Positions 7,901 through 19,859 of a stretch of 64,000 nucleotides of DNA are shown piece by piece (the first letter of the stretch is position 1; the number at the start of each line of letters is the position of its first letter). The stretch is from Gordonia terrae (GTDB taxonomy: Bacteria > Actinomycetota > Actinomycetes > Mycobacteriales > Mycobacteriaceae): assembly GCF_001698225.1 (NCBI RefSeq), contig NZ_CP016594.1:3720001-3784000 (forward strand), given 5' to 3'. The notes under the pieces are model-generated. The model was not told the DNA's origin and did no database searches. It was given only the letters and a program-made list of their open reading frames with translations. Both the position numbers and the translations under genes were made by a program.

Positions 7901-9421
7901 TCAGACGATCGGGCCGCGAGCCGCTTCGTAGGAGGCGCCGACGCGGTACAGCCGGTCGTCGGCGAGGGCGGGGGCCATGATCTGCAACCCGACCGGCATC
8001 CCGTCGTCGACCGACAGCCCCGACGGCACCGACATCGACCCGATGCCGGCGAGATTCACCGGCAGCGTGCACAGGTCGAACAGGTACATCGCGAGCGGAT
8101 CGTCGACCTTCTCCCCGATCGGAAACGCGGTGGTCGGAGTGGTCGGCGAGATCAGCACGTCGACCTTCTCGAAGGCGGTGGCGAAGTCGCGCGAGATCAG
8201 GGTGCGGACCTTCTGCGCCTGCCCGTAGTAGGCGTCGTAGTAGCCCGACGACAACGCATAGGTGCCGATCATGATGCGGCGCTTGACCTCTGGCCCGAAG
8301 CCCTGTTCGCGGGACAGCGCCATGACCTCGTCGGCCGAATGCGAGCCGTCGTCGCCGACGCGCAATCCGTAGCGCATCGCGTCGAAGCGCGCCAGGTTCG
8401 ACGACACCTCCGACGGGAGGATCAGGTAGTAGGCGCCGAGCGCGTAGGTGAAGTGCGGGCAGCTGACCTCAACCACCTCGGCGCCGCGCTCCTCGAGGAG
8501 CTTGACCGCCTGGTGGAACGAGTCGAGCACGCCCGACTGGTAGCCCTCGCCCTGCAGTTCGGTGACCACACCGATCCGGACGCCCGTCAGATCCCGCTCG
8601 GCGCCCTCGCGGGCAGCCGAGACCACGTCGGGCACCGGCACGTCGATCGAGGTGGAGTCACGCGGATCGTGCCCGGCGATGATCTCGTGCAGCATCGCGG
8701 TGTCCAGGACGGTGCGGCCACACGGTCCGCCCTGGTCCAGGGACGAGGCGCATGCCACGAGTCCGTACCGCGAGACCGTGCCGTAGGTGGGTTTGACCCC
8801 GACGGTCGCGGTGACGGCGGCCGGCTGGCGGATCGAACCACCGGTGTCGGTGCCAATCGCCAGGGGCGCCTCGTACGACGCGAGCGCCGCTGCGCTGCCG
8901 CCGCCCGAGCCACCCGGGATCTTGGTGGGGTCCCACGGGTTCCGGGTCAGCTGATACGCCGAGTTCTCGGTCGAGCTGCCCATGGCGAACTCGTCCATGT
9001 TGGTCTTGCCCAGGATCGGGATACCCGCGGCACGAAGGCGTTCGGTGACCGTGGCGTCGTACGGCGGCACCCAGCCCTCGAGAATCCTGGAGCCGCACGT
9101 CGTGGGGGCGTCGACCGTGGTGAAGACGTCCTTGAGCGCGATGGGCACGCCCGCGAGAGCCGACGGGGTCTCACCGGCGGCGATCGCGTCGTCGGCAGCC
9201 TTGGCGGCAACCAGCGCTTCGGCGCCGCTCACGTGCAGGAACGCGCCGAGTTGGTCGTCGATCTCGGCGATGCGATCGAGGTGAGCCTGGGTGACCTCCA
9301 CCGAGCTGACCTCGCGCGCACCGATCTTGGTGGCGAGTTCGGCGGCGGACAGTCCGGTCAGATCACCCGCGGGACGCGGCGCTGCGGCACTGGAACCGGG
9401 GGCGCTGGAATCGGGACTCAC
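7901..9421 (-). CDS. gatA: Asp-tRNA(Asn)/Glu-tRNA(Gln) amidotransferase subunit A
   Basis: GatA is the amidase of GatCAB: it releases ammonia from glutamine or asparagine for tRNA-dependent amidation. The 506-residue protein shows the amidase Ser-cisSer-Lys triad: Lys in [10 protein letters not shown], Ser in [13 protein letters not shown], and the nucleophile in [12 protein letters not shown]. The GTG start overlaps the gatC stop (GTGA, 9418-9421), so gatC-gatA are translationally coupled. The N-terminus carries an extra ~20 residues rich in Ser, Ala and Pro. Confidence 0.96.
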   Translation of the reverse strand: MSPDSSAPGSSAAAPRPAGDLTGLSAAELATKIGAREVSSVEVTQAHLDRIAEIDDQLGAFLHVSGAEALVAAKAADDAIAAGETPSALAGVPIALKDVFTTVDAPTTCGSRILEGWVPPYDATVTERLRAAGIPILGKTNMDEFAMGSSTENSAYQLTRNPWDPTKIPGGSGGGSAAALASYEAPLAIGTDTGGSIRQPAAVTATVGVKPTYGTVSRYGLVACASSLDQGGPCGRTVLDTAMLHEIIAGHDPRDSTSIDVPVPDVVSAAREGAERDLTGVRIGVVTELQGEGYQSGVLDSFHQAVKLLEERGAEVVEVSCPHFTYALGAYYLILPSEVSSNLARFDAMRYGLRVGDDGSHSADEVMALSREQGFGPEVKRRIMIGTYALSSGYYDAYYGQAQKVRTLISRDFATAFEKVDVLISPTTPTTAFPIGEKVDDPLAMYLFDLCTLPVNLAGIGSMSVPSGLSVDDGMPVGLQIMAPALADDRLYRVGASYEAARGPIV

Positions 9422-9729
9422 TGCTCTTCTCCCAGGATCTGCGGGACGGCGAACCGGTCCTGTTCGACCGCGGGCGCACCGGACAGCGCGGCGTCGGTCG
9501 TCAGGCCGGGAACGACGACGTCGGGACGCAGCACGTTCGCGAGCTCGGCCGGGTGGGCGGTGCCGGGCACATCGTGGGCGGCCACCTCCGACACCGACGC
9601 GACGTGGGTCAGGATCGAGTCCAGCTGCTCGGCGTAGACATCGAGTTCGTCCTCGCTCAGTGCCAGTCGCGACAGTCGCGCCAGATGCGCGACCTCGTCC
9701 CGCGATATGGACTTCGGTTCGCCAGCCAC
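9418..9729 (-). CDS. gatC: Asp-tRNA(Asn)/Glu-tRNA(Gln) amidotransferase subunit C
   Basis: GatC stabilises the GatA-GatB complex. The 103-residue protein has the typical [20 protein letters not shown] helix near the N-terminus and the [10 protein letters not shown] belt region. The open frame runs further upstream, but GTG 9729 gives the standard length and has an upstream AGGA. It overlaps gatA by 4 nt. Confidence 0.94.
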   Translation of the reverse strand: MAGEPKSISRDEVAHLARLSRLALSEDELDVYAEQLDSILTHVASVSEVAAHDVPGTAHPAELANVLRPDVVVPGLTTDAALSGAPAVEQDRFAVPQILGEEQ

Positions 9730-9899
9730 TGCAGCGTCCTTCCTCACATCATTGTTCGTGTCGTCCTCTGTGCCGCCCTCATCGCGTCGTGGACACGGTT
9801 CGCGCAACGTCTCCAGACTATGGGAACCCGCGACGCGGACTCACCCCAGCCACCCGTTGGGCCGCGGGCGCTGCGCGCACCACGCGCGTGGGTGCGAGA

Positions 9900-10568
9900 A
9901 TGTCGCACGTGTCCTACCTGTTGCGGGTCTATCTCGAAGACCGGCCGGGCAGCCTCGGCGTGCTCGCCGTGCAGCTCGGCTCGGTCGGTGCAGACATCCT
10001 GTCCCTCGAGGTCGTCGAGCGCGGCAACGGCTACGCGGTGGACGATCTCGTCGTCGAGGTGGCCCCCGGCGCCCTGCCCGACAGCCTGATCACCGCGGCC
10101 GAGAAGGTCAACGGTGTCCGCGTCGACTCGATCCGGCCCTACTCCGGGGTCCTGGACACCCATCGCGAACTCGAGCTGGTCGACCAGGTGGCCACGGCCG
10201 GTCGTGACCGGCTGCAGGTCCTCGTGGACAACGCACCCCGGGTGCTACGCGTCTCGTGGGCGATGGTCATCACCCCCGCGAGTGGCGGCGTGTTGCAGCT
10301 CTTCGGCTCGTCCGGGGCTCCGGAGACACCGTTGACCAGGGCCGACTGGCTTCCTCTCGAGAGGGCCACCGAGCTGGATGCCAACGGCGACTGGGTACCG
10401 GGTGCGTGGCAGGACATGGACACCCGCCTCGCCGCGGCGCCGCTGGGCTCGGAGTCGAAGGCGATTCTCCTCGGACGTATCGGCGGACCGGACTTCCGGC
10501 CGTCCGAGGTCGCGCGGCTCGGTTACCTCGCGGGGATCGTCAGCACCGTGTTGCGCACCGAGAGCTGA
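9900..10568 (+). CDS. ACT-domain amino-acid-binding protein (Rv3013-like)
   Basis: The 222-residue protein begins with an ACT domain (SYLLRVYLEDRPGSLGVLAV, then ADILSLEVVERG and YAVDDLVVEV). A second region (VDNAPRVLRVSWAMVITP to VSTVLR) fits the C-terminal domain of the Rv3013 family. ACT domains usually bind amino acids; no catalytic domain is attached, so this is probably a regulatory or sensing protein. It is divergent from gatC, in the same place and order (ligA, Rv3013, gatC, gatA) as in M. tuberculosis. ATG 9900 starts exactly at the ACT domain. Confidence 0.85.
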   Translation: MSHVSYLLRVYLEDRPGSLGVLAVQLGSVGADILSLEVVERGNGYAVDDLVVEVAPGALPDSLITAAEKVNGVRVDSIRPYSGVLDTHRELELVDQVATAGRDRLQVLVDNAPRVLRVSWAMVITPASGGVLQLFGSSGAPETPLTRADWLPLERATELDANGDWVPGAWQDMDTRLAAAPLGSESKAILLGRIGGPDFRPSEVARLGYLAGIVSTVLRTES

Positions 10569-10609
10569 GAGCCGGCCACATCGGGCCGTCCCGCGGGCAT
10601 CATGGACTG

Positions 10610-11125
10610 ATGACGTCCATCACTCTGGTTCAGGGCGACATCACGACGCAGTCGGTCGACGCGATCGTCAACGCCGCCAATTCGACGTTGCTCGGCGGTG
10701 GTGGGGTCGACGGCGCGATCCACCGGCGCGGCGGCCCGGCGATTCTCGCCGAGTGTCGGGAGCTCCGCGCGGGTCCCTACCGCCGCGGCCTGCCGGTCGG
10801 CGAGGCGGTGGCCACCACCGCGGGCGACATGGATGCGCGCTGGGTCATCCACACCGTCGGTCCGGTCCACTCCTACGACGAGGACCGCTCCGACCTCCTC
10901 GTCTCCTGCTACCGCGAATCAGTACGTGTCGCAACCGAACTGGGTGCCACCACGATCGCCTTCCCGGCGATCTCGACCGGCGTGTACGGCTGGCCGATGG
11001 ACGACGGGGCCCGCAGGGCGGTCGAGACGGTACGCGCCGCGGTGCCGGACACGTCGATCGAAGAGGTCCGGTTCGTCCTGTTCGATCAGCGCGCCTACCG
11101 CGCGTTCGAGTCCGCGTTGGGCTGA
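10610..11125 (+). CDS. Macro-domain protein, O-acetyl-ADP-ribose deacetylase-like
   Basis: The 171-residue protein is a single macro domain. It has the ADP-ribose binding motifs DAIVNAANSTLLGGGGVDGA near residues 17-36 and FPAISTGVYGWP, as in E. coli YmdB. Such proteins hydrolyse O-acetyl-ADP-ribose or remove ADP-ribose from proteins and nucleic acids. It follows the ACT gene by 41 nt on the same strand and is convergent with ligA, 4 bp away. ATG 10610 begins directly at the domain (MTSITLVQGDIT). Confidence 0.92.
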   Translation: MTSITLVQGDITTQSVDAIVNAANSTLLGGGGVDGAIHRRGGPAILAECRELRAGPYRRGLPVGEAVATTAGDMDARWVIHTVGPVHSYDEDRSDLLVSCYRESVRVATELGATTIAFPAISTGVYGWPMDDGARRAVETVRAAVPDTSIEEVRFVLFDQRAYRAFESALG

Positions 11126-11129
11126 ACGA

Positions 11130-13259
<2,130 letters not shown>

Positions 13260-13294
13260 TCAACCGATGTCTCGTTCGCGCGGTACTGCTTCCC

Positions 13295-13322
13295 TCCCGC
13301 TGATGAGATCCGATCAGCGGGA
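13295..13322 (-). terminator. Hairpin between the YjbR gene and ligA
   Basis: TCCCGCTGAT (13295-13304) and ATCAGCGGGA (13313-13322) are perfect 10-bp inverted arms with an 8-nt loop, 36 nt downstream of the MmcQ/YjbR stop. It probably ends the upstream transcript before ligA. No T-run is seen. Confidence 0.55.
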
Positions 13323-13357
13323 CGGAGACGGGACCGCGGGAGTTTCCGCGCCGACGA

Positions 13358-13744
13358 TCACAACGGACCGAGCTTGGCCACCGACCGTTTGGGTGCGATC
13401 TGGCGGTAGCTGGTGTCGAGCAGTTCGCCGACCTCGTCCCAGTCTGTGTCGTCGTCGAGGATCAGACCCACCCAGCCTGCGGGGCCGAGATAGGCGGGTA
13501 GGAAGAACCGCGGATCGTCCAGCAGGGCGGGCCGTTCGGAGTCGTCGGCGAGGACCAGGATCGACTGGTCGTGGCGAACCTTGCTGCCTTTCACGCCACC
13601 GCCGTAATTGCCGAACATCTTGCCGCAGCGGAAGGTCGGCCGACCATGCGCGACGACCTCGGTGGCGTCGGGTAGCGCGAGCGCGATCTCGCGGATCCGG
13701 CCCAGATACGGGTCCGCGTCGTCGAACATGATCGGGTGCGGCAT
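13358..13744 (-). CDS. MmcQ/YjbR-family protein
   Basis: The 128-residue protein matches the MmcQ/YjbR DNA-binding-like fold: REIALALPDATEVVAHGRPTFR near the N-terminus, then FFLPAYLGPAGWVGLILDD and the C-terminal WDEVGELLDTSYRQIAPK. Function of the family is not established; a CyaY-like fold and DNA binding have been suggested. ATG 13744 has a TATCCT -10 seven nt upstream and no Shine-Dalgarno, so the gene likely has its own leaderless promoter. It lies between the MetE-core gene and ligA. Confidence 0.85.
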   Translation of the reverse strand: MPHPIMFDDADPYLGRIREIALALPDATEVVAHGRPTFRCGKMFGNYGGGVKGSKVRHDQSILVLADDSERPALLDDPRFFLPAYLGPAGWVGLILDDDTDWDEVGELLDTSYRQIAPKRSVAKLGPL

Positions 13745-13751
13745 ACCGACG

Positions 13752-13757
13752 AGGATA
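13752..13757 (-). promoter_or_regulatory. -10 hexamer of the YjbR gene
   Basis: Minus-strand TATCCT lies 7 nt before the ATG at 13744, consistent with a leaderless transcript and supporting that start over the ATG five codons later. Confidence 0.55.
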
Positions 13758-13786
13758 GGTCTGGCGCGTCGAACCCGCAGTGTTTT

Positions 13787-14803
13787 CTACAGCGCCGAGG
13801 GATCGCCGGCCAACAGCTGACCGGCTTCGGCGGTGATCGCCAGCGCCGACTTGGCCCAGCTTGCCGAGGCACCGGCGAGACCACAGGTAGGCGCCACGAT
13901 GACATTGTCCGCCAACACTTTCCGGTTCAGTCCGATGCGGTCGGTCAGCGCGGCGAGTTCGGTGGCCACGCGTTCGGCCGCCAGCGGGCGGTCGGGCGCG
14001 GTCGAGGGCACGCGTCCGGCGACGAGCACGCCGCCGCGATCGACGAGGGCGCCGATGCCGTCGAGATCGGTCGCCGACGGCTTGGTGACATCGATCGAAT
14101 ACGCGACGCCGGGGAGGTGCTCGAGCAGGTCCCATCGTGGTCGGCCGCAATCGTGCAGGATCACCGGCGCACCGACGTGGTCGACGAGTTCGGTGAGTGC
14201 TCGCGCCACCTCGACCACCGGTACCGCCCGGATGGGGTCGAAGCGCGTCAGCGGCTTCACCGCGCCGTCGATGACCTGGCCGATCATCGGCTCGTCGAGC
14301 TGGACCACCACGCGCGCACCGAGCCGGCGTTCCACCTCGGCGACATGCTCACGCACACCCTCGGCCGTCGACTCGACGATGTCGCGGACCGCACCATGGT
14401 CCTTGAGGACTCGCTGCCCATTGGCCAGCTCGACCGACGCCGACGTGGTGAACGGACCGGCGACCTGCACCTTGAACGGGCGACCGGTGCCGACGAATCC
14501 CGCGGTCTCCCAGAGTTCCTCGACGACGTCGAGGTCCTCGGCGAGGAGATCTGCCGCCCGCCGGGCCAACCGGGAATGGCGTTGGGCGAGGCGGTATCCC
14601 CACGTCGCGGTGTCCATCGGCAGGTCAACGAGGATGGCTGCCATCCGGCCGATCAGATCCGAGCCGATGCCACGACCGGGGAGTTCGACGAGGTGCGTGA
14701 AGTCGAGCTCACCGTTGACCACCTCGGCGGCGGCACGCGCGTCGGTTCCGGGCATCGAACCCACGCCGGTGCCCACGCCGGTGGGCAGCCCCGATCCGGT
14801 CAC
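13787..14803 (-). CDS. MetE-core-like protein (cobalamin-independent methionine synthase family, C-terminal domain only)
   Basis: The 338-residue product corresponds to the catalytic C-terminal half of MetE and to Rv3015c of M. tuberculosis; the folate-binding N-terminal half is absent. Visible are the QLDEP motif (~169-173), the zinc-ligand pair HDC (His ~217, Cys ~219) and a downstream Cys in APTCGLAG (~307). Full MetE makes methionine from homocysteine and methyltetrahydrofolate; the methyl donor and acceptor of these short proteins are not known. The GTG start overlaps the mnmA stop (GTGA, 14800-14803), tying it to an iscS-mnmA operon. Confidence 0.85.
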   Translation of the reverse strand: MTGSGLPTGVGTGVGSMPGTDARAAAEVVNGELDFTHLVELPGRGIGSDLIGRMAAILVDLPMDTATWGYRLAQRHSRLARRAADLLAEDLDVVEELWETAGFVGTGRPFKVQVAGPFTTSASVELANGQRVLKDHGAVRDIVESTAEGVREHVAEVERRLGARVVVQLDEPMIGQVIDGAVKPLTRFDPIRAVPVVEVARALTELVDHVGAPVILHDCGRPRWDLLEHLPGVAYSIDVTKPSATDLDGIGALVDRGGVLVAGRVPSTAPDRPLAAERVATELAALTDRIGLNRKVLADNVIVAPTCGLAGASASWAKSALAITAEAGQLLAGDPSAL

Positions 14804-15918
14804 GGAGACGGTACGACAGTCGGCTGCGACGAGGTGGTGGCGATCCGCCCGCACCCGACGACCTGGTCGCCGCGTCGGGCATCGGGCAGATACAGCACCG
14901 CGGCCTGACCGCGGGCGACGCCGGTGAGCGGCTCCTGCAGCGCGATCTCGATTCCGGGCTCGCCGTCGACCATGGTCGCGGTTGCCCGCACGGGCGCGAG
15001 TCCGCCGTGGGCCCGGACCTGCACCATGGCGTCGAAGGGTTCGTCGGGGGTGACCCCCGACGTCCAGACCGCGCGGGTGGCGGTGATCCCCCAGACCTGG
15101 AGATCGGCGGCCGTCCCGACCGTCACCGTCCCGGAGTCCGGATCGATCTCGGTGACATAGCGCGGCTTCCCGTCGGCGGCCGGTGCCTCGACCCCGAGGC
15201 CCTTGCGCTGACCGATGGTGAAGCCGTGGACACCGTCGTGCTCGGCGAGACGCTCACCCGACGACGCGTCGACAATCGCTCCCGGCCGGACGCCGATGCG
15301 GGCACCGAGGAACGCGCGGGTGTCACCGCTGGGGATGAAGCAGATGTCGTGGGAATCCGGCTTGTCCGCGACGGCCAGACCGCGCCGGGCCGCCTCGGCC
15401 CGGATCTCGGACTTCGGAGTGTCGCCGATAGGGAACATCGCCCGCGACAACTGGTCACGCGTCAGGACGGCGAGCACATAGGACTGGTCCTTGTCGGCAT
15501 CGACCGCGCGCCGCAACTCCCCGTCGACGAGCTGGGCGTAGTGGCCCGTGGCCAGCGCGTCGAACCCCAGGGCGACCGCCTTGTCGGCGAGGGCGGCGAA
15601 CTTGATCTTCTCGTTGCACGTCAGGCAGGGGTTCGGCGTGCGTCCGGCCGCGTAGGCCTCGACGAATTCGTCGATGACGTCGTCTTTGAATCGGTCGGCG
15701 AAATCCCAGACGTAGAACGGGATTCCGAGGACGTCGGCCGCCCGGCGGGCGTCGGAGGCATCCTCCCGCGAGCAGCAACCGCGCGAGCCCGTGCGCAACG
15801 CACCCGGCGCCGTGGACAATGCCAGGTGAACTCCGACCACCTCGTGGCCGGCCTCGACCGCTCGTGCCGCGGCGACCGCCGAGTCGACGCCGCCACTCAT
15901 CGCCGCCAGTACTCGCAT
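14800..15918 (-). CDS. mnmA: tRNA 2-thiouridylase
   Basis: MnmA thiolates U34 of tRNA(Lys), tRNA(Glu) and tRNA(Gln) using ATP and persulfide sulfur. The 372-residue protein has the ATP PP-loop ([13 protein letters not shown]), the catalytic cysteines in [12 protein letters not shown] and [11 protein letters not shown], and the C-terminal beta-barrel. The open frame extends 74 codons upstream, but ATG 15918 starts at the PP-loop and overlaps the iscS stop by 1 nt (TGATG). The sulfur donor gene iscS is therefore directly upstream in the same operon. Confidence 0.96.
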   Translation of the reverse strand: MRVLAAMSGGVDSAVAAARAVEAGHEVVGVHLALSTAPGALRTGSRGCCSREDASDARRAADVLGIPFYVWDFADRFKDDVIDEFVEAYAAGRTPNPCLTCNEKIKFAALADKAVALGFDALATGHYAQLVDGELRRAVDADKDQSYVLAVLTRDQLSRAMFPIGDTPKSEIRAEAARRGLAVADKPDSHDICFIPSGDTRAFLGARIGVRPGAIVDASSGERLAEHDGVHGFTIGQRKGLGVEAPAADGKPRYVTEIDPDSGTVTVGTAADLQVWGITATRAVWTSGVTPDEPFDAMVQVRAHGGLAPVRATATMVDGEPGIEIALQEPLTGVARGQAAVLYLPDARRGDQVVGCGRIATTSSQPTVVPSP

Positions 15919-17138
15919 CAGGAGATCCTTCCGCCGGGGACGGACACCAGACCCGCGGCCCGCGCCCGGTCGACGACCTCGTCGATGACCGCGGCGACCG
16001 CATCGATGTCGGCGTCGGTGGTGGTGTGGCCGAGGGAGAAACGCAACGACGATCGGGCATCGGCCATGTCGAGCCCCATCGCCAGCAGCACATGGCTGGC
16101 CTGAGCGACGCCGGCGGTACAGGCCGATCCGGTCGAGCACTCGACACCCTTGGCGTCGAGGAGCATCAGCAGCGAGTCACCCTCGCACCCGGCGAACGAC
16201 ACGTGCACGTTGCCGGGAAGACGACCGGCGCCATCGGCACCGTTGAGCACCGCCCCGTCGACGCCGAGCAGTACGTCGGTCAACCGGTTCCGCAGCGCTC
16301 GGACGTGCGCGGTGGTCGCATCCAGGTTCTCGACGCACCACGAGAGAGCGGCAGCCATGCCGGACACGCCGGCGACGTCCTGGGTTCCCGACCGCACGTC
16401 ACGTTCGTGCCCGCCACCGTGCAGCAGCGGAACGCATCCGACGTCGCGACCGAGGAGCAGGGCTCCGACGCCCTGCGGGCCGCCGAACTTGTGGGCGGTC
16501 AGGCTGAGTGCGGACAGGCCGCTCGCGGCGAAATCGACCGGCAGGTGGCCGACCGCCTGGATCGCGTCGGAGTGCACCGGGACCCCGAACTCGGACCCCA
16601 GCGCGGCGATCTCGGTGATCGGCTGGATCGTGCCGACCTCGTTGTTGGCCCACATGATCGAGATGAGGGCGGTCTCGTCGGCGTGCGCCTCGAGCTCGGC
16701 GCGCAGGTCGGCCGGCGAGACCACACCGTCGGCGTCGACGGGCAGCAGCACGAGTTCGGCGTCGCCCTCGTCGGCGAGCCATTGCGCGGGGTCGAGAACC
16801 GCGTGGTGCTCGACGGCGGAGGTGATGATCCGGCGACGGCGCGGGTCGGCGTTCCGGCGGGACCAGAAGATCCCCTTGATCGCCAGATTGTCGGACTCGG
16901 TCCCGCCCCCGGTGAACACGACCTCGGAGGGCCGGGCGCCGACGACCGCGGCAATGGCCTCGCGCGCTTCCTCCAGCCGGCGTCGCGCGGTGCGGCCGGA
17001 CCCGTGCAATGACGAGGCGTTACCCGGCTGGGCGAAGACGGCGGTCATCGCCTCGACGGCTTCGGGCAGCATCTGCGTCGAAGCGGCGTGGTCGAGGTAG
17101 ACAGGCGCCTTCACGGGCGGTCGGCTTGGCACGGGCAT
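15918..17138 (-). CDS. iscS: Cysteine desulfurase
   Basis: This PLP enzyme takes sulfur from cysteine and hands persulfide to acceptors, here most obviously MnmA. The 406-residue protein has [10 protein letters not shown] at the N-terminus, the PLP lysine in [11 protein letters not shown], and the active-site cysteine loop [14 protein letters not shown]. The open frame begins at 17174, but ATG 17138 has a TATCCT -10 eight nt upstream and no Shine-Dalgarno, which supports it as a leaderless start. It heads the iscS-mnmA-MetE-core operon. Confidence 0.94.
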   Translation of the reverse strand: MPVPSRPPVKAPVYLDHAASTQMLPEAVEAMTAVFAQPGNASSLHGSGRTARRRLEEAREAIAAVVGARPSEVVFTGGGTESDNLAIKGIFWSRRNADPRRRRIITSAVEHHAVLDPAQWLADEGDAELVLLPVDADGVVSPADLRAELEAHADETALISIMWANNEVGTIQPITEIAALGSEFGVPVHSDAIQAVGHLPVDFAASGLSALSLTAHKFGGPQGVGALLLGRDVGCVPLLHGGGHERDVRSGTQDVAGVSGMAAALSWCVENLDATTAHVRALRNRLTDVLLGVDGAVLNGADGAGRLPGNVHVSFAGCEGDSLLMLLDAKGVECSTGSACTAGVAQASHVLLAMGLDMADARSSLRFSLGHTTTDADIDAVAAVIDEVVDRARAAGLVSVPGGRIS

Positions 17139-17146
17139 CGCTAGCA

Positions 17147-17152
17147 AGGATA
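17147..17152 (-). promoter_or_regulatory. -10 hexamer of the iscS-mnmA operon
   Basis: Minus-strand TATCCT ends 8 nt before ATG 17138, suggesting a leaderless or nearly leaderless message and helping to choose that start. Confidence 0.5.
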
Positions 17153-17183
17153 AACGCGCGTCGGTCGCCGACAAATTCCACGA

Positions 17184-17207
17184 TCGGGTCGCCGATCGGC
17201 GACCCGA
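17184..17207 (-). terminator. Hairpin downstream of the GXWXG gene
   Basis: TCGGGTCGCC (17184-17193) and GGCGACCCGA (17198-17207) are perfect 10-bp arms with a GATC loop. It lies about 80 nt after the GXWXG-protein stop and upstream of the iscS promoter, so it fits a terminator separating the two units. Confidence 0.6.
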
Positions 17208-17289
17208 CCCCTCACCGACCCGACTCCTGCCGCTTGTCAGCGAGCGCGGACGCCGAAATCGCGCGTATAGGCGGATCGACCCGTCGTCC

Positions 17290-17769
17290 TCAGACCCGCT
17301 CGAGGTAGAAGTACAGGTGACGACCGTCGATGACGCCGCCCTTGCCGTTCATGATCCCCATCACCGTGGTGTCGTCGACGCGCTTGAAGTGATCGATGAC
17401 CGGCTGGCCGTCGTAGACCATCGACGCGGTGATCTCGCCGCGGAACTCGATCGCCCACAGGCTCGCCTCGCCCTTGCCCAGCTTCGTGTTGGAGTAGAGG
17501 TCGCCGTTCTCGTCACGGCACACCAGCGGCTGTACGTCGCTGCGCGAGGTGAAGGTCTTGCCGAACCAGTTGGCCTTGGCGAGCATGCCGTTGATGGCGT
17601 GCCCGGTCGTGAACTCCCCGCCCTTCCAGGCGCCGAGCATCTCCTCGGGTCGCAGCGTCGACAGTCCGGCCCAGACGGTGTCGAGATCGGCGTCGTCAAC
17701 CCGGCCGTCGACATCTCGGAGTTCGAAGAACCTGGTGCGCGCGGCTTCTCGGGTTTGGGTGGACGTCAT
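17290..17769 (-). CDS. GXWXG/DUF4334-domain protein
   Basis: The 159-residue protein contains the GAWKGGEF (GXWXG) motif near residue 46 and the DUF4334 region ([13 protein letters not shown] ... [17 protein letters not shown] ... [11 protein letters not shown]). Proteins of this type occur across actinobacteria; a small-ligand-binding role is possible but function is not established. The ATG follows AGGAGG by 6 nt. It stands alone between the acyltransferase pair and iscS. Confidence 0.85.
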   Translation of the reverse strand: MTSTQTREAARTRFFELRDVDGRVDDADLDTVWAGLSTLRPEEMLGAWKGGEFTTGHAINGMLAKANWFGKTFTSRSDVQPLVCRDENGDLYSNTKLGKGEASLWAIEFRGEITASMVYDGQPVIDHFKRVDDTTVMGIMNGKGGVIDGRHLYFYLERV

Positions 17770-17831
17770 CGTCGCCTCCTGGAGGTACGCGGTTGATCGT
17801 CCGCAGAGCTACGGACGGCTACCCGAGAAAC

Positions 17832-18776
17832 CTATATGAGAGAACGGATGATGTCACTTTCGGTGACCGCGCGCGGACCTGCCACGACGCGCTCGCACCG
17901 ACCTGCCAGTTCGCGGCGATCCCGGCCCGGCTCCTCGGGCGGGTGGATGATCATCGTGACGGCGAGGCCGCGTGCCCGCAGAACCCGCCGCAGGGTGTCG
18001 GCCGGGGTGTCCGCGCCGATGAAGCTCGGTGCCGTCGCCGTCGTTCCGTCGGTGCCAACGAAGCGGAGTTTCACCGGCACCACCGGCACGTTCGCATCGA
18101 TCGCGGCCTGGAAGAAGGCGGGGCGGAACGCGCCGCCGGACCGACCGCAATAGGTGGTGCCCTCGGGGAACACGATCACCGACGAATCGCGGTGCAGCCG
18201 CCCGGCGACCTCGCCGACCGTCCCCGGCAGCCCGCGAAGCGTGCCGCGGTCGACGGCGATGACGCCGAACCTGCGCGCGAGAGACGACACCACCGGCATC
18301 CCGACGACATCGGATTTGGCGACCACGTGCGCGGGGCTGACCAGTGCGAGGGCGAGGACATCGAGGAACGAGATGTGGTTGGCGACCACCAGACCCGGAC
18401 GCGCCGGATCGGATCGTCGGTCCTCGACGTCCACGGAGATGCCCAGAGCGGCGAGCAACGCACTCGACGCAGGGGCGCGGAGGGCGCGCGGCGGTCGTCG
18501 CCGCAGGCGCGCCACCGACCCGGCCGCCAGGACGGCCCAGAGGATCCACACCACGACCGCGGCGAGACGGCACAGGCGCCACGCGACGATCGTCGCGTCG
18601 GAGATCGCGTCGATCCGCCGCGCCGCCGTCACGCCGATGCAGCCTTCGCCGCAGGTGCTGATCGGGAACCACGGGTGGGCGAGCCCGCCGGTCGAGCGGA
18701 CCGTGGAGCACTGGGCGTGACCGCGACGCGGACCAGCCGTGCGCGGAGCGACCGGATCGACCAGCAGCGCGGTCAT
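17832..18776 (-). CDS. PlsC-type lysophospholipid acyltransferase (Rv3026c-like)
   Basis: The 314-residue membrane protein has a hydrophobic N-terminal helix (AAVVVWILWAVLAAGSVA) and the acyltransferase motifs NHISFLDVLA (catalytic HxxxxD) and FPEGTTYCGR. It transfers acyl chains to a lyso-lipid at the inner membrane face. The open frame extends far upstream, but ATG 18776 overlaps the GNAT-gene stop (ATGA, 18773-18776), so the two are co-translated. The GNAT/PlsC order resembles the OlsB/OlsA pair for ornithine lipids; the actual product is not known. Confidence 0.88.
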   Translation of the reverse strand: MTALLVDPVAPRTAGPRRGHAQCSTVRSTGGLAHPWFPISTCGEGCIGVTAARRIDAISDATIVAWRLCRLAAVVVWILWAVLAAGSVARLRRRPPRALRAPASSALLAALGISVDVEDRRSDPARPGLVVANHISFLDVLALALVSPAHVVAKSDVVGMPVVSSLARRFGVIAVDRGTLRGLPGTVGEVAGRLHRDSSVIVFPEGTTYCGRSGGAFRPAFFQAAIDANVPVVPVKLRFVGTDGTTATAPSFIGADTPADTLRRVLRARGLAVTMIIHPPEEPGRDRRELAGRCERVVAGPRAVTESDIIRSLI

Positions 18777-19759
18777 CGCGCCGCGCCTCCGGGCGCCGGC
18801 ACCGCGTCCGTACCGGGCGATCCGAGCCGTCTGGCACTCGATCGCAGCCGGTCGAGGTAGCGCTTGTTCGCACCCTCTCGGTCGAGCAGGGTCAGGAAGT
18901 CCGCGACGTCGAAGACGTCGTCGACTGCCGGCTCGCCACAGATCCGGGCACCGAGTCGGAGATACCCGCGCATCAGCGGCGGCATCGCGACCGTGTCCGC
19001 GGGCACGATGTCGTCGAGCAGGCGGCCGCCGATGCGGGCCGCCGCCAGTGGGTGTGCCCGCCGCCGGAGGTCCTGGTGGTCGTCGCGCAGTCGGTCTCGG
19101 AGGGCGCGCAACGACGATCCCGGGTGCCACTCCCCCGGACTGTGCAGCGGCACCGACACGCACCCCATCAGGTAACGCAGACCGGCGTCGTCCATGTACT
19201 GGAGCAGCGCCGCCCACATGAGCGCGGTCACCGAGCCGTCGCGGTACGCGGAGTGAACACAGGCTCGGCCCAATTCGACCGTGGCGGAGACGATGTCGTT
19301 CATCTCGCGGAGATCGAACTCGGTGGCCGAGTACCAGCCGCCGGCGGCGATGGCCCGGGCCGGCGCGAGGAGACGTGCGCAGCCGACGACACCGTCGTCG
19401 TCGTGGCGGACGATGAGGTGTTCGCAGAAGGCGTCGAACCGGTCGGCATCGCGTCCGGTGACCGCGTCACCGATGCGGTTGGAGAAGCCGGGCTCGTCGG
19501 CGAAAACGCGGTACCGCAACTCCTGCGCGGCGACGATGTCGGCGGGATCGTCGGACACGATGACGCGGATGGGTCCCGTGGTGAGCAGGGTCGTCGGTAC
19601 GGCCCGCGTGAACCGTGCGCGCGAGACGTGGCTGGTGCGGACTGGCGACTGCATGGCGTTCATGACTCGAATGAAAGCCAGACCGGGCGTCGGCGGGACC
19701 ACCGCAGTGTGTCGTGTCGGTGCGGGTTCGATGAACTCGGGCCGCCATCGGGTGAACAT
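18773..19759 (-). CDS. GNAT-family acyltransferase (Rv3027c-like, OlsB-related)
   Basis: The 328-residue product carries a GNAT fold typical of OlsB-like N-acyltransferases: ELRYRVFADEPGF, HLIVRHDDDGVVGCARLL and VELGRACVHSAYRDGSV, then ALRYLMGCVSVPLHSP-like sequence. In OlsB the enzyme attaches a 3-hydroxyacyl chain to ornithine. Coupling to the PlsC gene fits a two-step amino-lipid acylation, but the acceptor is not identified. The start is uncertain: ATG 19759 gives the longest product; ATGs at 19663 and 19654 would remove a poorly conserved leader. Confidence 0.8.
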   Translation of the reverse strand: MFTRWRPEFIEPAPTRHTAVVPPTPGLAFIRVMNAMQSPVRTSHVSRARFTRAVPTTLLTTGPIRVIVSDDPADIVAAQELRYRVFADEPGFSNRIGDAVTGRDADRFDAFCEHLIVRHDDDGVVGCARLLAPARAIAAGGWYSATEFDLREMNDIVSATVELGRACVHSAYRDGSVTALMWAALLQYMDDAGLRYLMGCVSVPLHSPGEWHPGSSLRALRDRLRDDHQDLRRRAHPLAAARIGGRLLDDIVPADTVAMPPLMRGYLRLGARICGEPAVDDVFDVADFLTLLDREGANKRYLDRLRSSARRLGSPGTDAVPAPGGAAR

Positions 19760-19807
19760 GCTTCGCGACGGTCACCTGCGGGTGAACGACCCCCGAACGC
19801 ACGGTGA

Positions 19808-19828
19808 CCCCCGACACGGAGTCGGGGG
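19808..19828 (-). terminator. Hairpin downstream of etfA
   Basis: CCCCCGAC (19808-19815) and GTCGGGGG (19821-19828) form an 8-bp stem with a 5-nt loop, 31 nt past the etfA stop. It separates the etfBA operon from the GNAT gene. No T-tract. Confidence 0.6.
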
Positions 19829-19859
19829 CCACCGGGTTGTGGAGCTGATCAGCGCAAGA

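Noticed and set aside
15919..16140. Extended N-terminus for mnmA
   Set aside because: This is the out-of-frame reading of the iscS 3' end; the PP-loop begins right after ATG 15918.
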